From an uncultured Psychrobacter sp. (GTDB lineage Bacteria > Pseudomonadota > Gammaproteobacteria > Pseudomonadales > Moraxellaceae), in the NCBI RefSeq assembly GCF_947488565.1, contig NZ_CANKZC010000004.1, forward strand, positions 372,001 to 436,000: a stretch of 64,000 nucleotides of DNA, given 5' to 3'. Positions 16,953-25,934 of the stretch are shown piece after piece; position 1 is the first letter of the stretch, and each line of letters starts with the position of its first letter. A program made the translations under genes and the position numbers. The notes beneath the pieces are model-generated. The model was not told the origin of the DNA and did no database searches. It was given only the letters and a program-made list of their open reading frames with translations.

Positions 16953-19247
16953 ATGAGTAAATCAACAACTGAGTCAGTAGGTAAATCTACAAGTATTACG
17001 CAACGAGTAGCAAGTAGTGGTCAAAATCAAGGCGCTATCGATATCAGTAGTAGTTGGGCAACCACTGTCAGCCAGTATTTATTGCAACGAAGAGAGCAGA
17101 CGCAGGCAGCCTATCAAGCTCAATTGCAGCCTGTTTCAACTGATATAAGCCCTGCCACACAAGGTTGGTTGTTTGAGGCCATTTTTGAGCTGCTTATACA
17201 GCGCTTAGAAGAGGGTCATACCGTAGCCATGCTCACAGACGAAGATCGTCAGACAAGTCCGGAGTTAGAATCTGAGAGCTATGCCAAGCTCTTTCAATGG
17301 CAGCAACAGTTGATACAACCATTATTACAGCCACTATTGAGTCAAGCTGAAAGCATCTTGGGTCAGGTAGTTGATATTGATTCACTTATGAATAATGAGC
17401 ACGCATTATGGAATGCTGCGCTATTACAGTCGGCACTATCGCAATACGAGCAGCAAATTCTACAGCAACGCTATAGGGCAGCGACTGAACTTTATCAGTA
17501 TTTAAAAACAATGACAGCGACTGAAACAAAAGTATCATCAATAAATAGCCTAAGCAAATTCGTACAAAATTTAAAAGAACATCCATTAATTCAAAACAGC
17601 AAAAATAACTACAACTGGAAAGATATTGGTCAAAACGATGGTCCAATTATTTTCCAGGTAGAAGAGAGTACACAGTCTGTTAATCAAATTAATAAGCAAA
17701 AACTAGTACTGACTCTATGGCTACATCGTACATGGCAGGCAGAGTATACACTCGCACGCCACATTATTCGTATTAAGAATCAGACCGTTGATACTTTACC
17801 GATTGCATCAAATCCACTTTTGAACACCGAGCAACAAGATGCCATTCATATGGCCAATCGCTCAGCGTTTAGTATCATTACTGGTGGGCCAGGTACCGGA
17901 AAGACGTTTACCGTCGCTCAGCTAGTAATGGCGCTCCATCAAGCACAGTCAGAGGGCGAAATAGAAGACAAAGTAGGGGAGGTATCTACTAGCGTAAACC
18001 TTGCATTAGCTGCCCCAACGGGTAAAGCGGCACAGCGTATGCAGGAGTCCTTGCAAGACGCGTTACAACATGCAAGTGTAGCCATGCAGCTGCCAGAGGC
18101 TAAGACCATTCATAGGTTGTTAGGCATTGGACAGGGCGGGCAGCCTCGCTATCATAAAGACAATCAATTAAGCGAAGATATTATCATCGTAGATGAAGCT
18201 TCTATGCTTGGCGTAGAGTTAGCCAACTATTTGGTCAGTGCAGTCAAACCAAAAGCGCGGTTAATTTTATTGGGAGATGCTAACCAGCTAGCAGCGGTGG
18301 ATGCTGGGGCAGTACTGGCGGACTTATGCCGCATACCAGCATTACAAGATGTACATCAGCGTTTAGAGGTTAGTCGCCGCTTCACAAAGGAGTCTGGTAT
18401 CGGTAAGCTTGCAAAGCTAATCAATCAAGATGCTAGTGATATAGAGCTAAGTATGACAGCCGTTTGGCAGCTAATGCGTGAGGATGAGACTTTAGACTTT
18501 TATCATTTGACTCATACACCCTTAACGCAAAGGGAAAATGATATAAATGATAAAGATAATATAGTAAAAAATAGCCTAAGCAATTATAATCTTTATTCAA
18601 AGATACTTAAGAATTATAAATTATATATAAATCAAACCGATAAGATTTTGACAGGGATAAAAATAGCCAAATCCATGCCAACGGCAGAGTATATTGCGAT
18701 TTTTGATGAACTAATCTCATTACTTAATCAATTTAGAGTGCTTACTGCTGGACATCATGGACGCTGTGGGGATCATTCTATTAATCGCTATTTAAGCGAG
18801 CAGCATCGCAATCAATTAAAACTACCTTTGTCCAAATCTCCTTGGTATCACGGTCGACCTATAATGGTATTGCAAAATAATTATGAACTCGGTTTGTTCA
18901 ATGGCGATATTGGTATTTGTCTACAAACTGATGGCGGGAGATTACAAGTCTTTTTTGAGAACAAAACACAAGGTATCTCAGTAAATATGCTTGGTGATGA
19001 TATGATTGCGACAAGCTATGCGATGACAATTCATAAATCGCAAGGTTCTGAATTTGAGCATGTTGCTATTAGCTTTGACGATCATAATGCGCGGCTGCTT
19101 AGCCAGGAGTTAATCTATACAGCGGTTACGAGAGCAAAAAAGCAGGTGTCGATATTTAGTACAGAAAGCGCATTTACACAAGCTTTGGCCACACCAACGG
19201 TGCGCCAGACAGGATTAAGCTTGCAGTTTGAAGGGTCGATAGAGTAG
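16953..19247 (+). CDS. recD: exodeoxyribonuclease V alpha chain (RecD helicase)
   Basis: RecD is the fast 5'-3' SF1 helicase of RecBCD. The 764-residue product has Walker A GGPGTGKTF (about residues 310-318), APTGKAAQRM, TIHRLLG, the DEASM box in IIVDEASMLGVEL, LLGDANQLAAVDAG, a C-terminal YAMTIHKSQGSEFEHVAI and YTAVTRAKKQV. The E. coli protein is about 608 residues. The extra length is in AT-rich, N/K-rich inserts at about 17500-17700 and 18520-18670, and each insert starts with AATAGCCTAAG. Start ATG at 16953 lies 102 bp after recB. A bidirectional terminator at 19299 closes the operon. Confidence 0.94.
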   Translation: MSKSTTESVGKSTSITQRVASSGQNQGAIDISSSWATTVSQYLLQRREQTQAAYQAQLQPVSTDISPATQGWLFEAIFELLIQRLEEGHTVAMLTDEDRQTSPELESESYAKLFQWQQQLIQPLLQPLLSQAESILGQVVDIDSLMNNEHALWNAALLQSALSQYEQQILQQRYRAATELYQYLKTMTATETKVSSINSLSKFVQNLKEHPLIQNSKNNYNWKDIGQNDGPIIFQVEESTQSVNQINKQKLVLTLWLHRTWQAEYTLARHIIRIKNQTVDTLPIASNPLLNTEQQDAIHMANRSAFSIITGGPGTGKTFTVAQLVMALHQAQSEGEIEDKVGEVSTSVNLALAAPTGKAAQRMQESLQDALQHASVAMQLPEAKTIHRLLGIGQGGQPRYHKDNQLSEDIIIVDEASMLGVELANYLVSAVKPKARLILLGDANQLAAVDAGAVLADLCRIPALQDVHQRLEVSRRFTKESGIGKLAKLINQDASDIELSMTAVWQLMREDETLDFYHLTHTPLTQRENDINDKDNIVKNSLSNYNLYSKILKNYKLYINQTDKILTGIKIAKSMPTAEYIAIFDELISLLNQFRVLTAGHHGRCGDHSINRYLSEQHRNQLKLPLSKSPWYHGRPIMVLQNNYELGLFNGDIGICLQTDGGRLQVFFENKTQGISVNMLGDDMIATSYAMTIHKSQGSEFEHVAISFDDHNARLLSQELIYTAVTRAKKQVSIFSTESAFTQALATPTVRQTGLSLQFEGSIE
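17544..17554 (+). repeat. AATAGCCTAAG copy 4, in recD
   Basis: Same strand and codon phase (NSLS), followed by C instead of T. It sits at the left side of an asparagine- and lysine-rich RecD insert. Confidence 0.8.
18570..18580 (+). repeat. AATAGCCTAAG copy 5, in recD
   Basis: Same strand and codon phase (NSLS), followed by C. It begins an unusually AT-rich insert (NYNLYSKILKNYKLY type) in RecD. Confidence 0.8.
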
Positions 19248-19298
19248 GTGATAGCAGCTAATAATATTTATCTATTTAATTTCAAAAAATGTTATCAA

Positions 19299-19328
19299 TA
19301 AAAAAGCATCCGATTTGGATGCTTTTTA
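19299..19328. terminator. bidirectional terminator between recD and hpt
   Basis: AAAAAGCATCC (19301-19311) and GGATGCTTTTT (19317-19327) pair perfectly around a 5-nt loop. T-runs lie on both strands, and the genes on both sides converge on it. Confidence 0.85.
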
Positions 19329-19351
19329 TATGGAATATGTAAAGTTTGAGA

Positions 19352-19915
19352 TTATAATTTGTCTTCTTTAATAGCGTAAATGCCAGGCAGATGACGCAAG
19401 TAACCATGAAAGTCCATACCACAGCCATAAACATAACGGTCGGCAACATTAATACCAACAAAATCAACCTCGAACTCTGCAACTTTGCGATCATGTTCTT
19501 TGTTAAGTAATACACAAGACTCAATAGACAGTGGTTTTTCTTTCCCTAGCTCTTCTACGATAGCTTTTAAAGTAATACCTTCGTCAAAAATATCGTCAAT
19601 TAGTAATACGTGTTCGCCTTCAAGACTCACATCCGGTTTGAATTTCCAATCAAGGTCATTGGTACCTTCGTTATTACGATAACGTGATGCATGAATATAG
19701 TGCATACGATGATAGAAGGTTAGATGAGTCAGCAACTGGCCAGCTGGAATCAGCCCGCCATTCATAACGACCATAACGATCGGGTTCAAGCCAGCATAAT
19801 GAAGGTTAAGCTGTGCAGCAAGACGCTCATAGGCAGCGGCTACTTCGATACTACTAATAAGGCACTCTGAGTTGCGTAGGGTTTTTTCAATTTCTTGATT
19901 ACTAATTTGGGTCAT
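19352..19915 (-). CDS. hpt: hypoxanthine(-guanine) phosphoribosyltransferase
   Basis: This type I phosphoribosyltransferase has the PRPP-binding loop VLLIDDIFDEGITL, the VVMNGGLIPAG segment and the C-terminal DRYVYGCGMDFHGYLRHLPGIYAIK. These match pseudomonad Hpt almost residue by residue in pattern. It salvages hypoxanthine (and probably guanine) to IMP/GMP using PRPP in the cytoplasm. I chose ATG at 19915 (187 residues), which has GAAGG eight bases upstream; the TTG at 19930 lacks this spacing. It converges on recD across a shared terminator. It fits with the purine-type permease at 29281 as part of nucleobase uptake and salvage, although the two are far apart. Confidence 0.9.
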   Translation of the reverse strand: MTQISNQEIEKTLRNSECLISSIEVAAAYERLAAQLNLHYAGLNPIVMVVMNGGLIPAGQLLTHLTFYHRMHYIHASRYRNNEGTNDLDWKFKPDVSLEGEHVLLIDDIFDEGITLKAIVEELGKEKPLSIESCVLLNKEHDRKVAEFEVDFVGINVADRYVYGCGMDFHGYLRHLPGIYAIKEDKL

Positions 19916-20011
19916 GAGTGGCGCCTTCAATGAAAAGTGCTGCTTATTTTAGCAAGTTTTAGTGATTTTGCCCAACGAGTTATCCATTTAAAATACAATT
20001 TTTTATTTGTC

Positions 20012-20695
20012 CTATTTATTATTTGGTTGATCATTCATTTCTATCAAAAAAGGACGGTAAAAACGGGCTAAGCGATTTAGTCCAGCATCAGGCAGCTGCG
20101 GCAATAGCTTATTTAGAGCCATACCCATACCTTTATCGATACCTGCTTTGGCGACTGGTATAGATTTACGTTTAATCATGCCAAGCTTGAGTGTCTCAGT
20201 AAATCGAGTAATAAAATGCGTAAGCGCTTCTTCATTCATGGTTTCAAGGGCAATTTTAAACCTATCTTTATCGACATTGGCGGGGGTAATTGCATCAAAT
20301 CCCTCTATGATAATATCGGCAGATGCTTTTGGTAATTCAAAACCCACACGGCGAATACCTTCATTATCTATAAACATCGTTTGATCTTTTAAAAAGTTGA
20401 AACTTGGTAAAACGTCTTCGTTTTCATCTTTACCAAGCAAAACATTGAGTAGTGTCTCTGTTGCGCGTTCAATGGTATTCACAATTTTACGCATGGCTGC
20501 TTGGCGGTCTGGGTTTGGAATGACATCTATCAAGCTAACCAATAAGTTGTCGTTTAGTTCGCGAGCAATTTGCTGCGTGAGATCATTGCGATAGGGATAA
20601 TAAGCTATTTTTTCGCCTGATATGATGATACGCTCAGCCTCATTAATCATGTTATTTAATTTATCTGATGGTACAAATCCAAAATAGTATGTCAT
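20012..20695 (-). CDS. hypothetical protein, mostly helical
   Basis: I do not recognise this 227-residue protein. It starts MTYYFGFVPSDKLNNMINEA and contains a conserved-looking RQAAMRKIVNTIERATETLL helix region, given here as a pattern around residues 65-85. It ends with LNRLARFYRPFLIEM. There is no signal peptide and no membrane span. GAGGAA precedes the ATG at 20695 with good spacing, which supports real translation. It lies 96 bp upstream of hpt in the same direction and may be cotranscribed. A cytoplasmic Moraxellaceae-family protein of unknown role is all that can be said. Confidence 0.65.
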   Translation of the reverse strand: MTYYFGFVPSDKLNNMINEAERIIISGEKIAYYPYRNDLTQQIARELNDNLLVSLIDVIPNPDRQAAMRKIVNTIERATETLLNVLLGKDENEDVLPSFNFLKDQTMFIDNEGIRRVGFELPKASADIIIEGFDAITPANVDKDRFKIALETMNEEALTHFITRFTETLKLGMIKRKSIPVAKAGIDKGMGMALNKLLPQLPDAGLNRLARFYRPFLIEMNDQPNNK

Positions 20696-21036
20696 TTTAT
20701 TCCTCTTGAGTGTTTTATCATATCCAGCGTCAGTATGGTCAAATATCTGTATGAGGACATCTTAAGCCAATAAAATGACGCTATAACGCTTGTATGCATT
20801 TACTGTCGCAATAATTTGTGCAGGTAGCGTATAGGTATGGAAATATCGAACCTGCATTTTAACAACTATCACTGCCTAAACTGTATTAAGACTACGTTTA
20901 TACTACTGTGTAACAAATATACTAATCGTTACACTTTAGGTCGGACAGACTTAAGCAAAGACTAATAATCATAAGATCAAAAAAGGTAGGGGGATATGCA
21001 ATTTGATCCTCATTATCTTATCTAGGGAGAGATAAA
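20696..21036. other. divergent promoter region before cstA, with an inverted repeat
   Basis: This 341-bp gap lies between a minus-strand gene and cstA. GTGTAAC (20908-20914) and GTTACAC (20928-20934) form perfect 7-bp arms 13 bp apart, about 100 bp before cstA, and could be a dimer-binding site. AGGGAGAG lies just before the cstA ATG. Nothing else is recognised. Confidence 0.5.
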
Positions 21037-22716
21037 ATGAATAGTGCTATTGTATTATTATTCGGAATTGCTGCGATGCTTTGCGGCTATCTTTTTTATT
21101 CAAAATTTATTGCCACCAAGATTTTGGCGTTAGATAATAGTCGTCCCACGCCAGCCCATACAATGAAAGATGGGATAGATTATGTGCCTACCAATAAATA
21201 TGTATTATGGGGACATCATTTCACCTCTGTAGCAGGTGCTGCACCAATTATCGGTCCGGCTATCGCAGTCATTTGGGGCTGGGTACCAGCGGTGCTTTGG
21301 GTGGTATTTGGGACGATATTTATGGCTGGTGTTCATGATATGTCAGCTATTTGGGCGAGTATGCGTAATCGCGGTCAGTCTATCGGCTCTATCGCTGGTA
21401 CGGTCATGGGCACACGCGTACGCAGTCTGATGATGGTCGTTATATTTTTACTATTATTAATGGTCAACGCTGTCTTTGGTGTGGCCATTGCTAATATGCT
21501 TATCAAAACGCCATCAGCTGTCTTGCCAGTATGGGGAGCATTGGTTGTCGCTTTCATTATTGGCCAATGTATTTATCGCTATCAGATGAGCTTGGGTTGG
21601 GTTTCTATTATTGGGGTAACGGCCTTATATGGACTGATTTATCTTGGCCCTATGTTCCCAGTCGTATTACCTGAGACTGTCTTTGGACTGCCAGACAATG
21701 CCGTTTGGATTATCATTCTGTTCACCTATGCCGCCATTGCCTCATTATTACCAGTATGGATGCTATTGCAGCCCCGTGATTATATTAATGGGTTGCAGCT
21801 ATTCGTCGGTTTGATTCTATTATACGCTGCCATCTTTATCTCAACACCTAATATTGTCGCGCCAGCAATCAACACCGATTTACCAATAGGCACGCCATCT
21901 ATGTTGCCATTATTATTCGTGACGATTGCTTGTGGCGCTATTTCAGGTTTCCATGGCTTGGTCGCAACAGGTACGACCTCTAAGCAAATCGACAAAGAAG
22001 AAGATGTACGCTTTGTTGGTTACTTTGGTGCACTTGGCGAAGGGATGTTGGCATTAGGCGCCATTCTTGCTGCCACCGCAGGTTTTGCGACCCTTGGTGA
22101 TTGGCAAGCAGTTTATCAAAAGTTCGGTGATGGCTCGGTTGGCGCATTTATTGATGGCGGTGCTGCGATTCTCAACGCAGGCGTCGGTATTGATTTGGTC
22201 TTGTCACAAACAATGCTTACGGTGATGGCCGCTTTGTTTGCTGGTACGACAATGGATACAGGTGTCCGACTTCAGCGCTACATCTTCCAAGAGTTTGGGG
22301 AGTTTTACAACCTGCCAATTCTGAGTAAAAGCGTCGTTGCTACTTTGCTAGCAGTCGGGTCGTGTTTGTTATTAGCATTTGGTGCAGGTGGTATTGATGG
22401 GGCGGGCGGTATGATTATTTGGCCACTATTTGGTACTACTAACCAACTAATGGCGGCATTAACACTGATGATCGTAACCGTTATCTTATTACGTAAAGGC
22501 AAGACGGTTTGGTATACCTTAGTGCCCTTGTCATTTTTGTTAATCATGACCGTGTTTGCATTGATGATCCAGCTAAAAACCTTTTACACAGATGGTAATT
22601 GGTTACTCATTATTATGGATATCATCATTATGATTGCAACGATTTTGGTTACTTTTGAGAGTCTGTCTGTGTTACGCCGTGAATGGTCGCAGCATAAAGG
22701 TAAAAAGGAGACTTAA
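21037..22716 (+). CDS. cstA: CstA-family carbon-starvation transporter
   Basis: The 559-residue protein is highly hydrophobic with about 14-16 membrane segments. It carries the CstA family pattern: DGIDYVPTNKYVLWGHHFTSVAGAAP in the first cytoplasmic part (key residues GHHF-x2-VAGA), IIGPAIAVIWGW, GVHDM, and SGFHGLVATGTTSKQI. Family members import peptides or pyruvate during carbon limitation. At 559 residues it is the short form; E. coli CstA and BtsT are about 700. Start ATG at 21037 follows AGGGAGAG. It is a single-gene unit with its own terminator at 22743. The substrate is not settled by sequence. Confidence 0.88.
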   Translation: MNSAIVLLFGIAAMLCGYLFYSKFIATKILALDNSRPTPAHTMKDGIDYVPTNKYVLWGHHFTSVAGAAPIIGPAIAVIWGWVPAVLWVVFGTIFMAGVHDMSAIWASMRNRGQSIGSIAGTVMGTRVRSLMMVVIFLLLLMVNAVFGVAIANMLIKTPSAVLPVWGALVVAFIIGQCIYRYQMSLGWVSIIGVTALYGLIYLGPMFPVVLPETVFGLPDNAVWIIILFTYAAIASLLPVWMLLQPRDYINGLQLFVGLILLYAAIFISTPNIVAPAINTDLPIGTPSMLPLLFVTIACGAISGFHGLVATGTTSKQIDKEEDVRFVGYFGALGEGMLALGAILAATAGFATLGDWQAVYQKFGDGSVGAFIDGGAAILNAGVGIDLVLSQTMLTVMAALFAGTTMDTGVRLQRYIFQEFGEFYNLPILSKSVVATLLAVGSCLLLAFGAGGIDGAGGMIIWPLFGTTNQLMAALTLMIVTVILLRKGKTVWYTLVPLSFLLIMTVFALMIQLKTFYTDGNWLLIIMDIIIMIATILVTFESLSVLRREWSQHKGKKET

Positions 22717-22742
22717 TTAAACCTGGAATATTTGAGCAGAAC

Positions 22743-22769
22743 AAAACGCTAGCAATTGCTGGCGTTTTT
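22743..22769 (+). terminator. terminator after cstA
   Basis: AAAACGCTAGC and GCTGGCGTTTT pair with one G-T around a 4-nt loop and run into five Ts. The hairpin starts 27 bp after the cstA stop codon. Confidence 0.8.
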
Positions 22770-22869
22770 ATGCTTTGGAATATTGTTTTATAGGATATAG
22801 TTAGCACAGTGTAACCCACCAGTTAATGATATTATTTAATAAATAAGTTGTTAAAATTAAGTTAGAACT

Positions 22870-23145
22870 ATGGACGACACAAAAAACGACCAGCCTTTAT
22901 GGCAAAGATTCCTAGCAGGACTTAACGAGTTCTACCATGCACCGTATCGGCAAACAATGGCACGCGCCGCACGCGATGAAGAAGATTTATTTATGCTAAT
23001 GATGTTTGCGGAGAGCCTCGGCATTGATAACCCAGCCAGCTTTTATACACTTGAGCTACAACCACTATTTTTGGAAAATTTTCATGAATGGCACACACGT
23101 ATGGGTATGGAAAAATGCCCCTTTGATCATGTCGGCTGTTGCTAG
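22870..23145 (+). CDS. cory-CC-star protein (small partner of an ArsA-like ATPase)
   Basis: The 91-residue protein has no signal peptide or membrane span. It is rich in aromatic residues (WQRFLAGLNEFYHAPYRQ), and it ends in CPFDHVGCC, so the last two residues are Cys-Cys directly before the stop. That ending, the size and the next gene match the small family named cory-CC-star, which is known only by its occurrence next to TRC40/ArsA-type ATPases. Its function is not established. The gene is 60 bp upstream of the ATPase on the same strand, so the two form an operon. The terminal cysteines suggest metal binding, a disulfide, or attachment; this is inference. Confidence 0.75.
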   Translation: MDDTKNDQPLWQRFLAGLNEFYHAPYRQTMARAARDEEDLFMLMMFAESLGIDNPASFYTLELQPLFLENFHEWHTRMGMEKCPFDHVGCC

Positions 23146-23205
23146 TTGAATGCCTAATTAAGTTATAAAAACTATAAGAAAAAACCATCAAAATGAGAAG
23201 ACATT

Positions 23206-24234
23206 ATGGCTCTACAACCATTAGATACGCTAGCCACACAGTTAGCAACTCAGCCGATTATATTTGTCGGTGGTAAAGGCGGCGTTGGTAAAACAACGAC
23301 AGCCGCCGCACTTGCCAGCCATTATGCGACTCAGCAAAAAAAGACCCTCATTATCTCAACTGATCCAGCGCATAGCTTGGGCGATGTATTAAATGTAACG
23401 CTTAGCAATGAGACAACAGCAATTACCCCTTACCTTGATGCACTCGAGCTCAATCCGGATATTATCGTTGATAATCACTTTGCACAGGTTGAGCGTACTA
23501 TCAAAGGTTATGCCAATCCTGACATGATGCCCAAGATTCGTGAGCATCTACGTCTGTCAAAATCTGCACCGGGCGCACAAGAGGCGGCCATGCTCGAGTC
23601 GATGTGTCAGCATTTGGTAGCGGCAGCAGATGCCGACTCTGATAAAAGGTACGAGCATATAATCTTTGATACCGCTCCAACGGGGCATACCTTGCGCTTA
23701 TTAGTATTGCCAGAGATGATGGGCGCGTGGACGGATGGATTATTAGCCCAGCAGCGGCGGCAAGCTAAGTTGCGTACGGCCGCGACGAGTTTGGATTTAG
23801 ATAACAACAGTTATAAAGACGATGGTAAAAACAACGTCGCCAATCCCTTTGCTAAGCAAAAACCAGATCGATGGGAGCAGGCAGTATCTGTACTAGAAAA
23901 ACGCAAGCAGCTGTTTCGTAAAGCGGGGTTGCTACTACATGATCGTAAGCAAACAGCCATTGTATTGGTAATGACTGCTGATGTATTGCCATTAGCTGAA
24001 ACGAAGCGTGCCACCCAGCAGTTAGAAGAAACCAAACTCACGCCAGCGGCAATCGTAGTTAATCAGCTGATAACGCCTACGCAAACCGATGAGTTTTGGC
24101 GCACACGTGCGGATAGACAGCAAGGATTGATGAGAGAGATAGAAAGTAATTTTACAGACTATCCAATTTATCCCATTTATTTGCAGCAGACAGATGTGCG
24201 TGGTAGTGAAGCATTAAGTGCGCTATTGACCTAG
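23206..24234 (+). CDS. ArsA/Get3-family ATPase
   Basis: This 342-residue ATPase has the deviant Walker A VGGKGGVGKTTT (residues 21-32), switch I STDPAHSLGDVL and switch II DTAPTGHTLRLLVLPEMM. These define the ArsA/TRC40/Get3 family. It is a single ATPase domain, not the duplicated ArsA arsenite pump. No arsB or arsC is nearby, so arsenic export is unlikely. No CxxC zinc motif of eukaryotic Get3 is seen. Get3 relatives deliver tail-anchored membrane proteins; whether this bacterial form does so is unknown. It follows the cory-CC-star gene by 60 bp. Its stop codon shares CTAG (24231-24234) with the stop of the convergent GTPase gene. Confidence 0.88.
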   Translation: MALQPLDTLATQLATQPIIFVGGKGGVGKTTTAAALASHYATQQKKTLIISTDPAHSLGDVLNVTLSNETTAITPYLDALELNPDIIVDNHFAQVERTIKGYANPDMMPKIREHLRLSKSAPGAQEAAMLESMCQHLVAAADADSDKRYEHIIFDTAPTGHTLRLLVLPEMMGAWTDGLLAQQRRQAKLRTAATSLDLDNNSYKDDGKNNVANPFAKQKPDRWEQAVSVLEKRKQLFRKAGLLLHDRKQTAIVLVMTADVLPLAETKRATQQLEETKLTPAAIVVNQLITPTQTDEFWRTRADRQQGLMREIESNFTDYPIYPIYLQQTDVRGSEALSALLT

Positions 24235-25913
24235 TCCATTTGCAAGTTATCAGCACTGCGCGCCTGCAATTTACTTGAAAGTGACCATGCTGCATCAATA
24301 CGCAAACTTTGTGCCTGCTCAGACTTACCACTACTGAGCGACGACCATTGCGGTTTGCCACGGGCTTTTTTTAGCTCACTTGGCAGTTTGTGGGTCGGCC
24401 AAGGGGTAATCGGATTGCTTTCATCGTCGGCAAGTTCATTATCGTCATCAGTCGTTATCTGCTCTTTTGCATACAACAGCTGCGTCGCGTCAGTGGCGGC
24501 GTGACCGCGATGACGTACGGCGACCAACAAGTCCATAGCGCGGGTAGCAAGGAGGGTTAGGGTAGCGGGGTCAATATATAAACGCTTCACACCGGATAAC
24601 TTGTCCGCGATACTACCTGTATTGGATAACAGCCCACCTGCGATACCACCTATCGCGGCACCCAATCCTAAAGTCGTACCCAATGCAGCTGCATCAATAC
24701 CCAATCCCAATAACGCGCCAGCCGCCGCGCCAGAAGTCGTACGAATACCATAACTTTTGAGCAATTCAGGATCAAATGGATCTTGCTGATAAGCTTGCAA
24801 CTCAAGCGGAGTCGCTGCCACAGCATTATCATAAAACTTATAAAGATTTAACAACTTATGCTGCATGCTACGCTCGCTTTGGCGCACGGCTTCTTGCATC
24901 TGCTGCAATACAGGCATCGGGTCATCATCTTCATTGATTTCTTGAACGAATGCGGCGACATTTAACAAAAAATCTGCAATGATAATATTGGCCTCGTCGT
25001 ACAGACGTGCCCAGTTTTCAGTCCGGCGCTCCATTAATTGCTCAAGCATTTCAGCATGAGTAAGCATGGTGGCTAAATTCTGCCAAAGTCGCATCTCGTC
25101 GGCAAATTCAAAAGCGACAGAGTCAAAACGGGTGGAGATATGCAAATTACGCCGCGCCAGCATGGTTTGCCATTCATCAATATTGGCGTCTTGGCTATCA
25201 GTAAAGTTGAATACTGGCATAACCGGAATGGCTGCCCACGACAAAATGGTTAATTCATCTTTATACTTACCGAGCACAGGCTCACGCGCATCGACCACAT
25301 AAATGGCCATATCACTTGCCAGCAGCTGGCGAATAACTTTCGCTTCTTGGCTATAATCCTCACTGCTACCTAAAGCATCACCACCTTGTGCAATATCTGT
25401 TGCCAAAAATTGCTGCAAACGCTCAATACCATCACGGCGACTGGCAGTATTGTCCTCGAGCCAATCCATCAGACCAGACGCATCCTCCAATCCCGGCGTA
25501 TCGTATAAGGTGACCAGCACTTCACCCGTTTGGTTATCCGTTAATTGCGCACGTTCCACATGACGAGTAGTCGCCGCCTCGTTTTTGACTTCACCAAAAT
25601 AGACGTCACGTAGCAAGGTGCGCAGTATTGAGGTCTTACCTGTATTGGTATGACCAACAACTGCCAATTTTAATGGCTCGTCACTGGCAATTGTGGTTTT
25701 AGTCGCGTCCATTAGTGACGTTAATAAAACCGATGAATCGGTTAGACGACTATCGGTAGTAGATTGATCAGTATTACCCGCACTCTGTTCTTTACTGATA
25801 TCAATAGGTAGCGTACCCTCAGTAGGTTTGGTAGACGACTTAGACGCATCATAAGCCTTATCCGCAAAAAGGCTCTTCGGCCGACTGTCAGAATTATTAT
25901 TGTTATTATTCAT
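24231..25913 (-). CDS. DUF3482-type membrane-associated GTPase
   Basis: The 560-residue protein has an 80-residue disordered start (MNNNNNNSDS). A GTPase domain follows with G1 GHTNTGKTS (87-95), a threonine-rich switch (AATTRHVERA) and G3 DTPGLED. The expected G4 NKxD is replaced by NFTD in PVFNFTDSQD. A glycine/alanine-rich hydrophobic hairpin region (GAAAGALLGLGIDAAALGTT) follows and probably inserts in the membrane. This order fits the GTPase plus DUF3482 family, usually found with a DUF2868 membrane protein. Such a protein is encoded at 27467-28870, two genes upstream. Function is not established; a dynamin- or Era-like membrane role is a guess. Start ATG at 25913. Confidence 0.8.
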   Translation of the reverse strand: MNNNNNNSDSRPKSLFADKAYDASKSSTKPTEGTLPIDISKEQSAGNTDQSTTDSRLTDSSVLLTSLMDATKTTIASDEPLKLAVVGHTNTGKTSILRTLLRDVYFGEVKNEAATTRHVERAQLTDNQTGEVLVTLYDTPGLEDASGLMDWLEDNTASRRDGIERLQQFLATDIAQGGDALGSSEDYSQEAKVIRQLLASDMAIYVVDAREPVLGKYKDELTILSWAAIPVMPVFNFTDSQDANIDEWQTMLARRNLHISTRFDSVAFEFADEMRLWQNLATMLTHAEMLEQLMERRTENWARLYDEANIIIADFLLNVAAFVQEINEDDDPMPVLQQMQEAVRQSERSMQHKLLNLYKFYDNAVAATPLELQAYQQDPFDPELLKSYGIRTTSGAAAGALLGLGIDAAALGTTLGLGAAIGGIAGGLLSNTGSIADKLSGVKRLYIDPATLTLLATRAMDLLVAVRHRGHAATDATQLLYAKEQITTDDDNELADDESNPITPWPTHKLPSELKKARGKPQWSSLSSGKSEQAQSLRIDAAWSLSSKLQARSADNLQMD

Positions 25914-25934
25914 GATAGGGTCTTATATTAAATA

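Noticed and set aside
9158..18580. AATAGCCTAAG as a mobile repeat inserted into recBCD
   Set aside because: Flanks of the five copies differ, and two copies sit in ungapped conserved positions, so insertion does not explain them.
23206..24234. Arsenite efflux ATPase ArsA
   Set aside because: Single ATPase domain and no arsB, arsC, arsD or arsR nearby; the partner is a cory-CC-star protein.
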